Assembly (NCBI GenBank): GCA_038503035.1
Contig: JAVSML010020347.1
Coordinates: 120,622-184,621 of the forward strand
DNA: 64,000 nt
From: Crocodylus rhombifer
Taxonomy: Eukaryota > Chordata > Crocodylia > Crocodylidae
Direction of reading: 5' to 3'
The position numbers and the translations under genes were made by a program. This document shows, one piece after another, positions 49,771-62,311 of this stretch. Each line of letters begins with the position of its first letter. The first letter of the stretch is position 1. The notes beneath the pieces are model-generated. The model had not been told where the DNA came from and did no database searches. It saw nothing but the letters and a program-made list of their open reading frames with translations.

Positions 49771-49778
49771 GTCTATCC

Positions 49779-50099
49779 CAAAGGTCTCAAACTCATCTGG
49801 TCCAGTGGGCCTGATGAGTAGCACAGGACCAGCTCACACGCAAGGTGAACACAGGGCCAGCCCTGCAGTCCCCCGCTGCACCCTGGATGCACTGCCCGCC
49901 GTGGCCAGCTGATCCAGGGCAGGCATGTGCGTGTCCCAGAGCAGCCAGGGCAGACACCATGTGCAGCTAGCATCCCAGGCCCCACACACACAAGGCCAGT
50001 CCAACATATGGATCAACTCAAGACCAGGGACATTGGGGTCTGGACAACAAGGCTTCATGGGCTGCATCCAGCCCATGGGCTATGTGTCTGGTGCGCCTG
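49779..50099. mobile_element. 321-bp hAT-like element, degenerate
   Basis: The left end reads CAAAGGTCTCAAACTC and the right end holds GGGCTGCATCCAGCCCATGG close to the terminus. This layout is like the 6469 element, where a GGCCGCATCCGGCC block also precedes the right terminus. The flanks GTCTATCC (49771-49778) and GTCTTGCC (50100-50107) match at 6 of 8. The inverted repeats are weak. Confidence 0.5.
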
Positions 50100-51405
50100 G
50101 TCTTGCCTCTGCTGCAAGCCAAGCCAGCAAGAATAGGTTTAAAACTCTGGCCAGGTAACTGTGTGTGGGGATGATAACTAAGCTAGGAGTAAGACCTGAG
50201 CAAGGGTTATTCTCCTGTCGCCTGCAAGCCAAGCCCAGAAGTGATGCCAAGCAGCAAATGCCACCCACTAAATCCTGTAACTGAGACAATATTGTCTTAA
50301 TCGCCCCTGGGCTGCCTAACAGTGTCCTGTGGACACCCAAAGACAGCTCTTTTGTCTCATTGTGGATGCTGAGCAAAAGCAAGGGAGTAGGGCATGTTTT
50401 TTCAGCAGTCTTCCACACTGCACAGAGGCGGGATGGACAGCCCGAGAGCCCAGATGGGCTCTGCAGTGACAACACGTCAACGGGGAGATGTTCAAAAGAT
50501 CTCACCTACTCATAGACTGCACTGGGTAGCCGTGATCGTGGGTGGATCTAAGATTTTGAAAAGGGGGATACAGATGGTGGGGCACTTCATCACATAAAAT
50601 AACACGACACACATTTGTCTCCAGTTAAAGAGACAGTAGAAAACTTTGCTAGAGATTAGCACTATGTTACTGAATTTAAGAACAAAGCAAAAAATAAATA
50701 TAATTAATGGCATGTGCACTAATTGGCTAGAGTTTAAAAAAAAAAAAAACAGAACAAACTAGATAAAAAACAGTCAAGGGTGTTGCATCATTAGTCCTGT
50801 AGGCATTACAGTTAAATATGCCTCTCTTATTCAGAGTCATTAAACAAAAATCTAGCCTTCTTGAGTGCTTTGACAGTGCCTCCAATACTTCACTGCCAAT
50901 CATTTCTACACCCGAGTTAATATGACCACGCCTGAGTTAAGATTATTAATTACAGCTAAAAACAGTTTGCAGGGCTATAAAATAGAAGAGAGGCATCCCC
51001 GGGCATGGCTAACAGACAACAAAACTGCAGAAGAAAGGATGGCTTGAACAGCGAAACATCGAGACTATTAAAAAGGGCGGAAGGCCATTAATACTTGTGG
51101 AAAGGGGAGAGATTAAACAGGAATCAGGGAGATGATAATGAGTCATGAAGTCAATTGACTCTGTCGGCATTATCCGAACAGAAATGCCACCACCCCTCCC
51201 AGGCAGTAGGTTTTAAAGTTTTGGAGGAGTAGGAATCAAAGGGGTGCAGTGCAACTGCACCAGCGCACCCTCCTCTCCCCACCGACCCGCCCCAGCTGTG
51301 ATTTATAACCATTTAGAAGGAAAACATAAATACTTCCAGCAATTAATTTCAGGGCCATAAATATTACTTTTCCCCCCTCACACTTCAAAGACACCAGCCA
51401 CTATG

Positions 51406-51582
51406 AGCTAAATTTTTAAAGGAATTTAGGTGCCTAAAGATGAGGGTTGGCGCCTACTAGGATTTTTTAAAAAGCACCTCAGCATCTAACACCCATTGAT
51501 ATAAATAGGAACAAGTGTTCAAACACTTTTTAAAGCCCTGCTTCTTTTGGCACCTAAATACCTTGGAAAAAAAATCAGACCT
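51406..51582. mobile_element. Palindromic MITE with TTTAGGTGCC arms
   Basis: ATTTAGGTGCCTAAAGATG near the left end is mirrored by CTTTTGGCACCTAAATACC near the right. GGATTTTTTAAAAAGCACCT lies between. It is related in style to 35632 and 29700. Confidence 0.6.
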
Positions 51583-53055
51583 TACAGCTCAAGAAAACAT
51601 TTCCACTAAGGCCTCAGTTTAACAAGAGACTTGAACATGGGAGTAATCTCCACTGCTTCAACTGGACTGCTTGTGCTAGGAAAGTCACTCACAGGCTTTA
51701 ATCCCTTGCTGAACTGCATATTTAATAAAGATGTTTAAAGTCTTCTATAGATCAGGGTTAACTGCAAAACATCTTAAAGACAGACCGAGACCACACACAC
51801 ACACACACAGACCTGTATGCCACATGTAAAAAGATACCATAAAAATCTCAGAAAGGTATTTGTTTCTATGGTTTTAAGAGACCTGTCTAAGAATTAAGTG
51901 TGATTCAGATTTTAGCTGTTTCCTCTTTAACAGAAAAAAGACGGCTATGTCAGAGCTAGCTTCATTCACATTCATTAAACAGTAGCAACAACAGCTCCCA
52001 GAGTTACTATCCCAGGGAAGAGCTATTATTTAAAAGTTAACAAGCATTAAATTAGCTTTATCTAGATGGAGGAAGGAGGAGCTTTGTTGTTCACCAGGGC
52101 ACCGATAATGTTAATTTCTGTCTACTCAGTGTTAGCAGGTTGATGCTTTTCTTTTGACGGAAAATGGGCTGCACTTCATGCTCAGTGTTCCAGTTTCAGG
52201 TTAAAAAACTGGGAAAAAGTGGTATGACACCGCAATGAAATGCAGATTGGAAAGACAACACATGGAAGAGAGTAATGAGAAAGACAACATCAACAAGATT
52301 CACTGGATTGATGTACAGATCACTAGGTCAAGAGAGATCACCGTGTCAAAACAGAAGCAAAGATTCAGAGCTTAAGATGCAGCCTACAGGAAACACAGGA
52401 CCTATTTCTCATGGGCAGTTTTAAATCCTAAGTTCACCATGGAGCGATGCATATGATGGAGGAGTAGATTTTATCCTTTTAGGAAGAAAAAGGATAAGAG
52501 TGCAACAAGAAATGGGGAAACCATTAATTTGGCATACACCAATATAAAGGAAACGATGGAATGTAAAAAGCTTTGGTAAATTGTCATGAAATAACGTGCA
52601 TGATTCTAAAGCTGAAGAGTAATAGTACCCTGTACAATGAAGGGTCTTTGTTTTCAGGGAGCAAACATTGGAAAACTAAAGGAATTAGTGGGTTCAGATC
52701 CATGCCTGAGATTGAGAAGTGTTGGGATATGCTGGAATTATGAACATGATATCGTTTCATGAGACATTTTTACACGTATTGTGGGTGATTTCTATTGGTT
52801 TTCTGGGATTTGAAGTGTTACTGTATCATGGAGGCACATGCTTCTGCTCCTGTATTCTGTAACGAAGAGGGCTTACAGAAAAAAATTAAAACGATGCATC
52901 TGACGTTCTCACCCATGACTCCAGGAGCTCAGGATTTAAGAAAACCACCAACTCTTTTAAAGAGTCAGAAACCCTGTACACAAAAGGCAATAGTAGATGG
53001 AAAAAGTGGTGGTGACCAAACAGTGCAGTATCAGCAAATAAAAGAATAGGTTTTT

Positions 53056-53413
53056 TCATTTCATAGACATTAGAGCTGGAAGGGACCTCGGGAGATCATC
53101 GAGTCCAGCCCCCCGCCCAAAGGGCAGGAAGTCAGCTGGGGCCATAGGATCCCAGCAAGATAAGCATCCAATTTACTCTTGAAGGTGTTCAATGTAGGTG
53201 CTTGAACCACCTCCGCTGGCAGGCTGTTCCAGACCTTGGGGGCTCGGACAGTAAAGAAATTCTTCCTTATGTCCAGCCTGAAACGGTCTTGCAGGAGTTT
53301 GTGACCATTCGACCTCGTCATCCCTCGGGGCGCTCTGGTGAACAGACGTTCCCCCAGGTCCTGGTGGGCACCCCTGATAAACTTATAGGTGGCCATCAGA
53401 TCACCCCTGAAAG
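53056..53413 (-). mobile_element. CR1 3' fragment, same subfamily as the 11.8-15.4 kb copy
   Basis: The minus strand reads RGDLMATYKFIRGAHQDLGERL, then LLQDRFRLDIRKNFFTVRAP, then TLNTFKSKLDAYLAGIL. It is nearly identical in protein to the end of the copy at 11840-15404 and has the same 3' UTR and TCTATGAAA tail. It is truncated at about 53413. The ORF2 stop codon is TGG here instead of TGA, so the frame runs on through the 3' UTR. Confidence 0.88.
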
Positions 53414-56083
53414 GTGTTGCCCTTTGAGACACTTATCTATAGACAGGTTCTTAAAACACTGGAAGGCAACGTGTTGTTATAGTGCAGGGAACCAACACTT
53501 AAAATACTGTACAAAAGTTAGGCCTTTCATTACAGACAGTTACATGAGAAAACACTCTGTGCTGAGGTCACTGAAAACCAAGATGAATTCCAAACAGAGG
53601 TAGGATTTTACTAGCTAACTTGGATCAGAGGCAACAACACATGGAGAGACATTGAAGGAGCTTACTGAGACCTTGGAGCAAGGGACAATAAAGGAGAAGG
53701 TGGAATAAAAAGACTGCAAATTTTAGAGAGCTGTTAGGAGAAGTAATAGTAGTATAGAATTGTGTGTCTCTGACTCTAATAAGATGAGTGGGAGCGGTTT
53801 CCACGTCTTTGTTTTAGCTAATCACGGTTGATACGAGAAGTCTCCGAGCTGAATAAGCAATCAGGCAATGAGATTACTTGCCTACAGAGGTAGCCATCAC
53901 TATTAATAAAAAGTGTTCATAAATAGGTCAGATAAAATACTAGTGTGATCACTGGAGAAAATGATCCCCTCTGCAGAGGCTGGGGCTGTTGACATGAGTA
54001 AATCTCTCTCAACCTGCTGTATCAATAGCAATTCTCAAAAAATGAACAGTGAAAAGTGAGAGGAGGTCTCCGCGGTCGCAGGGGTTGGTAGTGCTTAGTC
54101 CTCAGAGAATCCTGGAAAACCTTTATGAAGCATCTTGCAAACTACACTACAGATATGCAATACATTTATTGCAAGCTAGTAGCATTATACTAGGGACGCA
54201 CTCTAGGATCTAAAGAGGGACAGGTTTCCTAAAATAGATGTTCTACTTGTCCACGGAGATAATTATGACCTTGTATAACTACTATTGCATAACTACAATA
54301 TTTGGATCTTTCAAGGTGGGAAGTAGGAGCCACCAGGCACATTTTCTTGGGTGGACACAGGTTTATGTTCCGGCTGGAAAATTAGTTCTTGTGTGGTCAG
54401 AGAGAGGAATACATCTGAGATACTATAACAATAAGAAGAGTGCAACACAAGGTCAAATACAACATAAGGAAGTACCTATCTTTTATCCAAAGGCTTACAA
54501 CACAGTACAAAGATATCAGCTTTGATTGCCTGAGGATATTCTGTCCAGATGGTATCCACCTGTCTGATGTAGGAAATTACTTATTCTATTTTCAGATGAA
54601 AAGTAGAAGATTTGTGTACAAAATACACAAATAAAAATACAGTACAGCACCGATGGGAGATTTTCTTTCCAGCGAAAGCACACAGAGGACAATTTACACT
54701 AGTCAGAGATTTAAGCATGCTTATTAGGTACTCTCTCTGTCAAGCAATATTTTTTAAAAGGAGAAGCCTCAGCAATTTACAGTATGGAGGGAATGGCTGT
54801 TTAACCAGGCTAATGCTGGCCGCACACACAGACAGTAGAAAACTAAAGGGACTCTTGTCTTACAAAAATATATACAGTACATATGTTTGACTTTTAAGCA
54901 TTCAAGTACACTATGGTCAGTTATGTGCTTCAAGTTAAGCACATGCATGGGTTTTTCAGGACTGAGGTTTCAGAATGTAATAGGGCCTCTGATTCTGCAA
55001 CCATTTGAACATATGCTTAAGCTTTAAGCATACTGAATAGCCTGGCCTCTCAGTTAACTTGACAAAGTTAAGTTCATATTGAAGCGTCTGCAGGATCAGG
55101 GCCCTGACGAGACAGTCAGGGAGGTTTGTTTACCAAGTGTTTACTTTCCCCCTCCTATTGTAACTGCAGTCTGGATTGGATTGGATTGTAATCTACTGAG
55201 AAGCAAAAAGACCACATTTTCTCTCCCCCTCTCCTTTTTTATTTCCCTCTATGCCATGGAGAGGCACTTTTTCTTTTGATTTAGCTGGGAAAATGTTCCT
55301 AAGATGCAAGATGCTATATGCCAGATTTCAGTCTGTTGTAAATGTTTACAACCCAATTATAAAGAAATATTATAAAGTTAGTACTGCAAACAACAGAACC
55401 ATAGGAATTATTAGTAGTAAATATCTACTTTAACTATCATGTATAAGGCAGGACTAGCTATGACGACAATACTGCGGTGGCTTGGCTTGATACTTCACAA
55501 ACTAGTATATTCCAAAGGACGAATAAAATACAAACAAAACCAAACTGGAAATTCATATGGAAGCAAGTGATAAAAGTTACATAAACATTTGTTTGCTTTC
55601 ATATATTATATTCATTGCAGAGTGATTTGTTGGCCATTTATACAAACAAACAACTTTACTTCATTAAGATAAGTTATGTGTGCGCCAGACAGACGCTTAA
55701 ACAGTAAAAACAGTTGCATTCACAATAAACAATTAATCTGAAACCCACTCATGCAGGCAAATGTTGATTAAAATTGTTGATTAGAGCTACAAGAGTCTTT
55801 GCCAACACATATGCATCAAACTATTTGAGAAACAAAAGGGGGGCTTGTCTGAAATGTTCAGGTTTTTTTTAAATATAGATCTCAAAAGTGAAACCAGAAC
55901 TGAAACTAAACCAAAGAAAATCAGAATACATTTTAAATGAAGGGTGAGTAGTTTACACAGTAACCTGCATAAAATCCCCACACAGGTATTATGGACCTGA
56001 CGAAAACTCACTAGAAAAACAAGATTTTTCAACTTCAGTAGGCCCTGGGACCTTAGTTCTCAGAGTTTTATTTTATGCCCCCT

Positions 56084-56128
56084 AAATTGAAACGGTGGGT
56101 TTTTAAGTAAAGCCCACCATTTCAATTT
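56084..56128. repeat. 16-bp hairpin with one mismatch
   Basis: AAATTGAAACGGTGGG (56084-56099) pairs with CCCACCATTTCAATTT (56113-56128) except at one position. The loop is T/A-rich. It sits at the left edge of a GC-rich patch (56140-56790). Confidence 0.85.
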
Positions 56129-56139
56129 TTCTATCACGT

Positions 56140-56790
56140 TACAGCAAGGGGCCCAATTCCCCCCCCCCTTTTTTTTTTTTTTGCAGAGCCAGAGCCTGCC
56201 CACAGCCAAAAGGCAACCCGCTAGCAGGCTGAACAGCCCCTGAGCCTGCAGCCGGCCCCAGTCCTTCCCTCTGCAGTGGTGGTGCCCTTGGGGCTGCCAG
56301 CAGCCTGGGTGCTCCCCAGCTCGGACACAACACCTGGCTCGATTGCTGCCACCATGGAGGGAAGGACTGGCAAGCAGGCTTTGCCAAAAAAAAAGGGGTT
56401 GGGTCCCTTACCTCTTCTGCCTTCAGCAGGCTCCTGCAGCCATCAGGGCACCTGGGAATGCTCTGGCTTGCCCCTTGGGCAGTGCAGAGATGGCAGGAGG
56501 GCAGCTGGGTTTGCTGGCGGCTGAAGAAGGCAGTGGAAACAGCGCACGGGGCTCTGGAAGCCTGGGTGGGCAGGTAGCTGGCCGGGTGCTGCCCCAGCTT
56601 GGAGGCGCCTGATCCAACGCTTCCCCGCGCCCACCGGGGCTTCCAGAGCACCATGCACTGTCCCTGTCACCTCCTATGGCCACCAGCAAATTCAGCTGCC
56701 CTCCTGCCACCTTTCCGCACTGCCCCAGCGAGGCCCTTGCTCGCCTCTCCCGCAGCCGGGGGGCAAGCTGACAGCTGCATCATTGCAGTT
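56140..56790. repeat. GC-rich patch, possible hAT-like element
   Basis: AGCAAGGGGCC near 56142 and GGCCCTTGCTCG near 56733 form a weak inverted pair resembling the GTAGCAAGG ends of the 58237 element. The interior is GC-rich, with homopolymers (C run then T run near 56160-56183). Overlapping frames of 60-170 codons on both strands are compositional. No target duplication was identified. Confidence 0.35.
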
Positions 56791-56795
56791 TGTAA

Positions 56796-56839
56796 CATTG
56801 CAAACTAAACTACATTGGGATGTAGTTTAGTTTGCAATG
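56796..56839. repeat. Perfect 20-bp hairpin with TGGG loop
   Basis: CATTGCAAACTAAACTACAT (56796-56815), loop TGGG, then its exact complement (56820-56839). A second overlapping pair, TGCATCATTGCA (56776-56787) and TGCAATGATGCA (56833-56844), competes for part of the right arm. Direct repeats GTGATGCCATTA follow at about 56885 and 56931. Confidence 0.93.
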
Positions 56840-56844
56840 ATGCA

Positions 56845-58228
56845 AACTCATTTAAAACCCTCAACATTTTTGCACGTATACTATGTGATGCCATTAAGCC
56901 ACACAAAGTGACATTTTCGTCACATGTACACGTGATGCCATTACCATGTACAAGTGCCCAGAGGCCCCAATTCAGGGCAGCAATAGATACAGGGGTACTC
57001 AGCTACCTGCATAAAGTTATCACCTGCATAAAGGATCATCCTGCGCAGTGATGGATTTCACCATGTGCAAAGGTACCTTCCTGAATTTAGGCCTACGAAC
57101 CTAAACACTTTCAACCAGAGATGGCAAAAACTACGAACATTTAATTACTTGATTTCTAAACAACATTAAGATATTCACAAGTGCTGTATAACAAAAAATC
57201 TCTCCTGTTAGAATATTTGACAAACAGGCACTTAAGGAATAACAATCAAAGAACAAGCTACTTCCTAAAGATTAATGACTGCCTGGGCAAATGTGGATCA
57301 TCATTAACTCATGAAGCTGGGCCCTGAGCTGTGGTCACTACTGCTATTAAGGAAGAAAGGAGTTTAAATAGCGGTGTTCTGTACAAGGCATTTTTAGAGG
57401 AATTAGCATCTGGGCAAACAGCCAGTCAATAGGTTCTTCTCAAAAATGTTGTGAGAGTTATTATAGCATACAACACGCTCTGAAGCACCAAGGAGCAAAG
57501 CCTGCTAATTTTACTCACACAAATAGAACCGCTAATGTCAAGTGCTCACATGAGTAGGGCACTCTATGAAGAATGCACAGACTTGAAGTATGTAGAAAAA
57601 GGATGACATCACAGAATCTTTCAAAAGCTTACTTGTCGTGCCTCCATTTGCAATAAGTTTCCAATAAATGGCAGCACCACAGACTTGCTGGACAGCTGAT
57701 AATTTAATTAAAAAAAAAAAAACACAAAGAGGAAGAGAATTACACTGATGAGGCAAAATGTTTGGGGCAATATCCTCTGCTATGCAAACTGGGATTCCTT
57801 TATTATCTTTAATAGAGCTATACGGATTTACAGCAGCTAAGAAAGTAACCCTCGCTGGGCTGGGATTCATCCCTCTCAAGCCTTCCCTCCAAACCATATG
57901 CCCTCCTCCTTCCTGCAGGTCAGCACATCAGTGAACAGTACAGATAGGTGTTAATATCTGTCCCCATCTAAATACTACTCTACAAAAAAAGAGGTGGGGG
58001 GAAGAAGAGGACATCAGTCCTCCAAATTGCATTTCAAACTTTTATTAATGTCAGAGATATGGAACAAATCAACACACTCAGTTTTGCCACTCAGGATTCA
58101 CCACTGGGCCTTTTTCAGTGGCATTGAGCCTTCAACTGAGAAATTAAAATGTTTAAGGTTTTGCTCAACTCCAAATTAAGAGAAAATAAATGGTAACTAC
58201 CCTAAGAAATTTGGGTACTGACTAGAGT
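56845..58228. other. Intron-like sequence
   Basis: No feature recognised beyond short direct repeats after the 56796 hairpin and an A-run near 57710. The minus-strand frame 57897-57538 (119 codons) has no identifiable domain. Confidence 0.5.
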
Positions 58229-58236
58229 CTTAATTG

Positions 58237-58501
58237 TAGTGCTGTAGCAAGGAAGTTTGGTGCCTGGGGAAAGCCCGCAGCACCAGCCTGCCCTCGCCCT
58301 GCACACACATCCAGGAGGCACACGTCCCCCCCATGCTTGCCCAGGAGTGCACACAGCAGTGGGAGCTGCCCTCCCTCCATCCCCACACCCTCCCAAACAA
58401 GCTGCTCACAGATCCATCCCACGCCCCACCCCCGCTGGCACCCTTTCACTTCGGCACCCAGGGCGGTCGTCCCGCTCAACCCTGCCCTTGCTACGGCACC
58501 G
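58237..58501. mobile_element. 265-bp GC-rich hAT-type MITE with perfect 8-bp TSD
   Basis: The ends TAGTGCTGTAGCAAGG (left) and CGGTGCCGTAGCAAGG (right, reversed) sit between two copies of CTTAATTG (58229-58236 and 58502-58509). The interior is strongly GC-rich and gives long spurious open frames on both strands. There is no recognisable protein. Confidence 0.82.
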
Positions 58502-59349
58502 CTTAATTGCCTGACACCTAAAACATAACCCTGAGTTGCAATCTGCACAACAAAATCTTGTATGTTTTTCATTTTGATTGTCCATATCAGAGTCGTATGT
58601 GTTCGTACTGTGTTCATCTCTACACATCTGTTCATGTTTAAGTGCATATTCTATCTAGCCAATTGCCTGTGGGCTTGGGGATATATTACATAGAGGGTGG
58701 GGTATAGTCAGTCAACAACACTGACAATTCTGCAGCCAACAATATTTTCACCATATAAGTGGTACAGAAGACTTTCACAGCTGCCATCAGCACTGTTACT
58801 GACATGGGCCAAAACTTTTCCCCGCTATATTTCCACAAGTAGCAAATCTGGAATCCACGGAAATGGAAAGTTCTAGCTTCATGGCAGGCTCTCCCCCTCT
58901 CTTCATTATCACGGGCAGTCACTGGGCATTGGGCAGACATGGGGACATCCTGCATGTGTTAATTCTGTTCCATCCACAATAATATTATGTCTATATTAAC
59001 AGTTAGGGATAACCTTTTGGCCACCCTAAGGGCCAAAGCTTAGTGAAAACCCGCAAGCTCAGCCCCTACCAACTATCAAGCCCTCCCACAAAGTCTCAGC
59101 TAAACTTCAGAGGTGTGAGGCCAAACCTTACCTGCCCAGTCACCTCTCCCTCCAGCATGTTTGGTACTTACCTAGATGCTGCAGGCTGCAAGCATGGGAA
59201 GTCTGTCAGTGCTATCCCCGTAATTCCCTATGCAAGACTTCCAGCCCTTCTGCACCCCATTTCCTGTAATTAGGGTAGCACAAAAGAAGAGGCAAGTAAT
59301 TCACAGATTGATTCCTAGAAGGGAACAGGGAAAATGCCTTGGTGTAGGC

Positions 59350-59587
59350 CAGTGGTTCTTAACCTTTTGCACCTTACATCCCACCAACCATTTTGTCAAA
59401 AAACCCTGGAACCCCCACCATGATAAAAACAAAACCCCACAAAATTACACTGTTCAAGATATCTATTGATTCATCTATTTGAAGTGCAAACAACTGATTT
59501 TTTTCAATCAGGCAATGAGCTGAAGTCCCACCTACACGGCCTTCGGGTCCCACCGGTGGGACATGTCCCACTGGTTGAGAAACACTG
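59350..59587. mobile_element. 238-bp hAT-type MITE with perfect 8-bp TSD
   Basis: The inverted ends CAGTGGTTCTTAACC (left) and CAGTGTTTCTCAACC (right, reversed) are bracketed by GTGTAGGC at 59342-59349 and 59588-59595. It is noncoding. The CAGTG-start consensus is shared with the elements at 16821, 22174 and perhaps 5641. Confidence 0.88.
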
Positions 59588-59595
59588 GTGTAGGC

Positions 59596-62108
59596 AACAG
59601 GTAAGATATAGACGGGGCAGGACAACTACTGTGCCTTGAATTGGGGCAACCTGCAGCACTGACCATAAACATCAGTGTGGACATACCCCAACTTTCCCCT
59701 GCTCACCCACCATTCACTGAAAACCCTCTGGACAGGAAGGACGCTTGGGATGGTTATTATGCCTGGTTGGGAGCTGTGCTGCCATGAAGTGATGTACTGC
59801 AGAAACACTGGCCTTTCAGAGAGATACCCCAAAGTCTGTCAGGGCCCAAATACCACAGAGGAAGGCAAACTTGGCCTTTCCAAGGGGAGTCAAGTGAGAC
59901 CTAATTCTTTATTGCCTTTTCCACTTCATACAGTGGAGGATTGGATAAAGGCAATGGCTTGCCCACCACAGAATATCCACAGGACAAGGGCTGTATGGTC
60001 CTAAAATGTCCTCTGCTGGTGCCCCTAATGTACAGGGCATACCGCGGACAAGAGATGTCACCAGCGTACAGCGTCTTCTGCAACGATCGCTGGAGGCCTG
60101 AGGCTCCTGAGTGTGTTAGAGCTGCCTCTACTCTTGCACTGAAGCTGAACTTCAAACAGCCTTGGGATGGCGCAAGCACCAAGGCAACAGAAAGCTGCCC
60201 TTGCCTCTTCCTTCTGTGCTGTCGGAGCGAAGAACCAGGATGCGGAAATGAATTCAGAGCATACCCAGGGAAAAGCCCACGCTGGTGCCACTTGGCTGAC
60301 AAAGACATTTGACACCCTAGCCAAGAACCCAATCTTTTCTTTTTAATGAACTGAGTTGCAATATTTCCTTTACACGGTTAAAAATGATGATAATGAAAAT
60401 AATAACCACCACCACCACCACATTCAGGACTCTAAAGGAGGCTGATCAGGAAAGCTACTTAATTAGCTCCAACTTGCCAGTGATCTCTAAGGGCCCAATT
60501 CAGCAATACAAAAAAGAAGTCCAACTTGCATAATTTGGATGTCCTAGTTCATCTGTTTCTGCTTTTTTTTAAGCCAGTGCTAAGTGAAACTGGTTTTGTT
60601 GTTAGTGTCTACTCCAGAAGGCTGTGAGAGGATCCTCAGTTCTGCATGAAAATGATATGCATTTCTGAATACTCATTTCACTCTCTTTCCTAGAGTTACC
60701 ATGAATGAGAGGGGTTTCTTTAAAAAAAAGGAAGAAAGAAAAAGAAAAGAAGAAGACGGCAAACCAAAGCCATCCACGGTGTAGAATGCAACAGTGATGC
60801 CATTGCAACCAGTTCTAACCACTCTGCATTCTAGCAAAACCCACAGCCCCAGAAAAGCTTCTCAAAAGAATAACTGGAAAATAAGACCCTGGGCAGAAAC
60901 CTGAGTGCCAAAGGGAGTATCCAGAAAGAAAGAAATGTCAAAAGTGGCAAGGCAGGAGCTGCATCCACCAGGCTGAACAAGATACAGCCAACGCAAATCT
61001 ACAGCTTGAAGACTAGACTACCGATCTTCACCTCAACATCTGGATGCAAAAACCAGAAATCCACCGGGGCAGGCAGAAATGTCTAAATGCCTCCAAAAGC
61101 AAGTGCCGAAAGAACATGATAGGTAGGAGATGGTATGCCTGTATAACAAATGTGAATAGCTGCCCAAGGAGTCAAGAGCTCCTGATCTCCAGCTTTAAAA
61201 AAAAATAAAAATGAAAAAGTGAAAAGATCTGGGACATGCATTAAAAATGAAGCTGGAGAATCCGCTATGGCAGATAAGCCACAGAGCAGCAAGAGGGATG
61301 TGAGATGGGGCCAACTGAAGGACTACACCCTAACAAACAGCATACTCCGAGAGGAAAACCTGACAAGACTAAACAGCAGAGAGGACGCAGAAGAAACAGC
61401 CCAGAGTACGCAGAGATGGGGAGAAGCCCTGTTCACCTCCCAAGTGATGTTTGCCTCACTGAGGAACACAGGGCATCCAGCCTAGTCCTTCGCGGCGACA
61501 GGCCACCGTAAACCAAGCGTTAGGTCCAAAAGGATGCACCTGCATATCCACCCCAGCCCCTCACACACACTACTTACCTATGCAGCAAACCCAGGGAGTT
61601 AGTACTAAACATCCCAAGTCCTCAAAAGCAAGAGCGCTGCACCGGAAGAGACCAGACAAGACTAAAAGAGCCGCCAACGCCCAGCTGAAAACCTTACTAA
61701 ACATCCTACTCCAGTAATTAAGAAATTTATTTCATGAATAACTAATGACCCACAAGAAGTAAACACAGGTCTTTCCGTTGGCTTTAATGGGGCCTGGATC
61801 TTCGTTCTACTTGCTCTTGGCTGAAGCTTATCTGGCTAAAGCTTAAGTTATTATTATTCATTCTTTCCCGTATTGACTACAAGCTAATCCCTCGTGCTAT
61901 TCGCACGCTCGATAGTAAATGCACGTGTGTTTGCAGGAACAGGCCCAGATGAATAAGCGTAACAAGCAGCCGAGAGTAGATGCCGTGGAATATCGATGTA
62001 TACAGAGGCTCTCGGCGTTAAGACTTCAAATAAGAATAAAACTAAGCTAATTCCTTAATGCTGATGCTCATACACATAACTGACATATTCGACAGAAGCC
62101 GGGCACAC
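59596..62108. other. Intron-like sequence
   Basis: Purine-rich in 60720-61490. Frames of up to 143 codons overlap on opposite strands and show no family features. No repeat boundary is recognised. Confidence 0.5.
60407..60420. repeat. (CCA)n short tandem repeat
   Basis: Four to five CCA/CAC triplets in an A-rich context. Confidence 0.8.
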
Positions 62109-62111
62109 TTA

Positions 62112-62308
62112 GGCTAGGGACAGACATTACACAGTAACCGGTTCAAGCGATCAGAAACTTGTTTAAACCTGTGACAGAACAGCTGCTCAGTGCGCATGAA
62201 CCACTTTGAGAATGGCTGAAACCGGTTTGAGATAAACCTGGTTGCATGTAGTCCATCAGACTTAACTGATTTTGCTCAAACTGGTTTATGCAATGTCTGT
62301 CCCAGACC
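62112..62308. mobile_element. 197-bp PIF/Harbinger-type MITE with TTA duplication
   Basis: Terminal inverted repeats GGCTAGGGACAGACATTACA (left) and GGTCTGGGACAGACATTGCA (right, reversed) are flanked by TTA on both sides (62109-62111 and 62309-62311), the typical Harbinger target. The interior has several AAACC/GGTTT pairs. It is noncoding. A second, older copy lies at 23442-23653, and a partial one at 63351-63430. Confidence 0.85.
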
Positions 62309-62311
62309 TTA

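Larger units (their letters stand above)
50108..56083. other. Intron-like sequence between repeats
   Basis: Apart from the MITE at 51406 and the CR1 tail at 53056, only AT-rich sequence is seen, with an A-run near 50737 and a short CA repeat near 51795. Nothing else is supported. Confidence 0.5.

Noticed and set aside
56139..56710. Several 70-171-codon frames on both strands
   Set aside because: The GC-rich composition leaves few stops in any frame; no domain, and overlapping frames on opposite strands are equally open.
61219..61511. 88-codon plus-strand frame in purine-rich DNA
   Set aside because: The polar composition follows from purine richness; no family or splice evidence.
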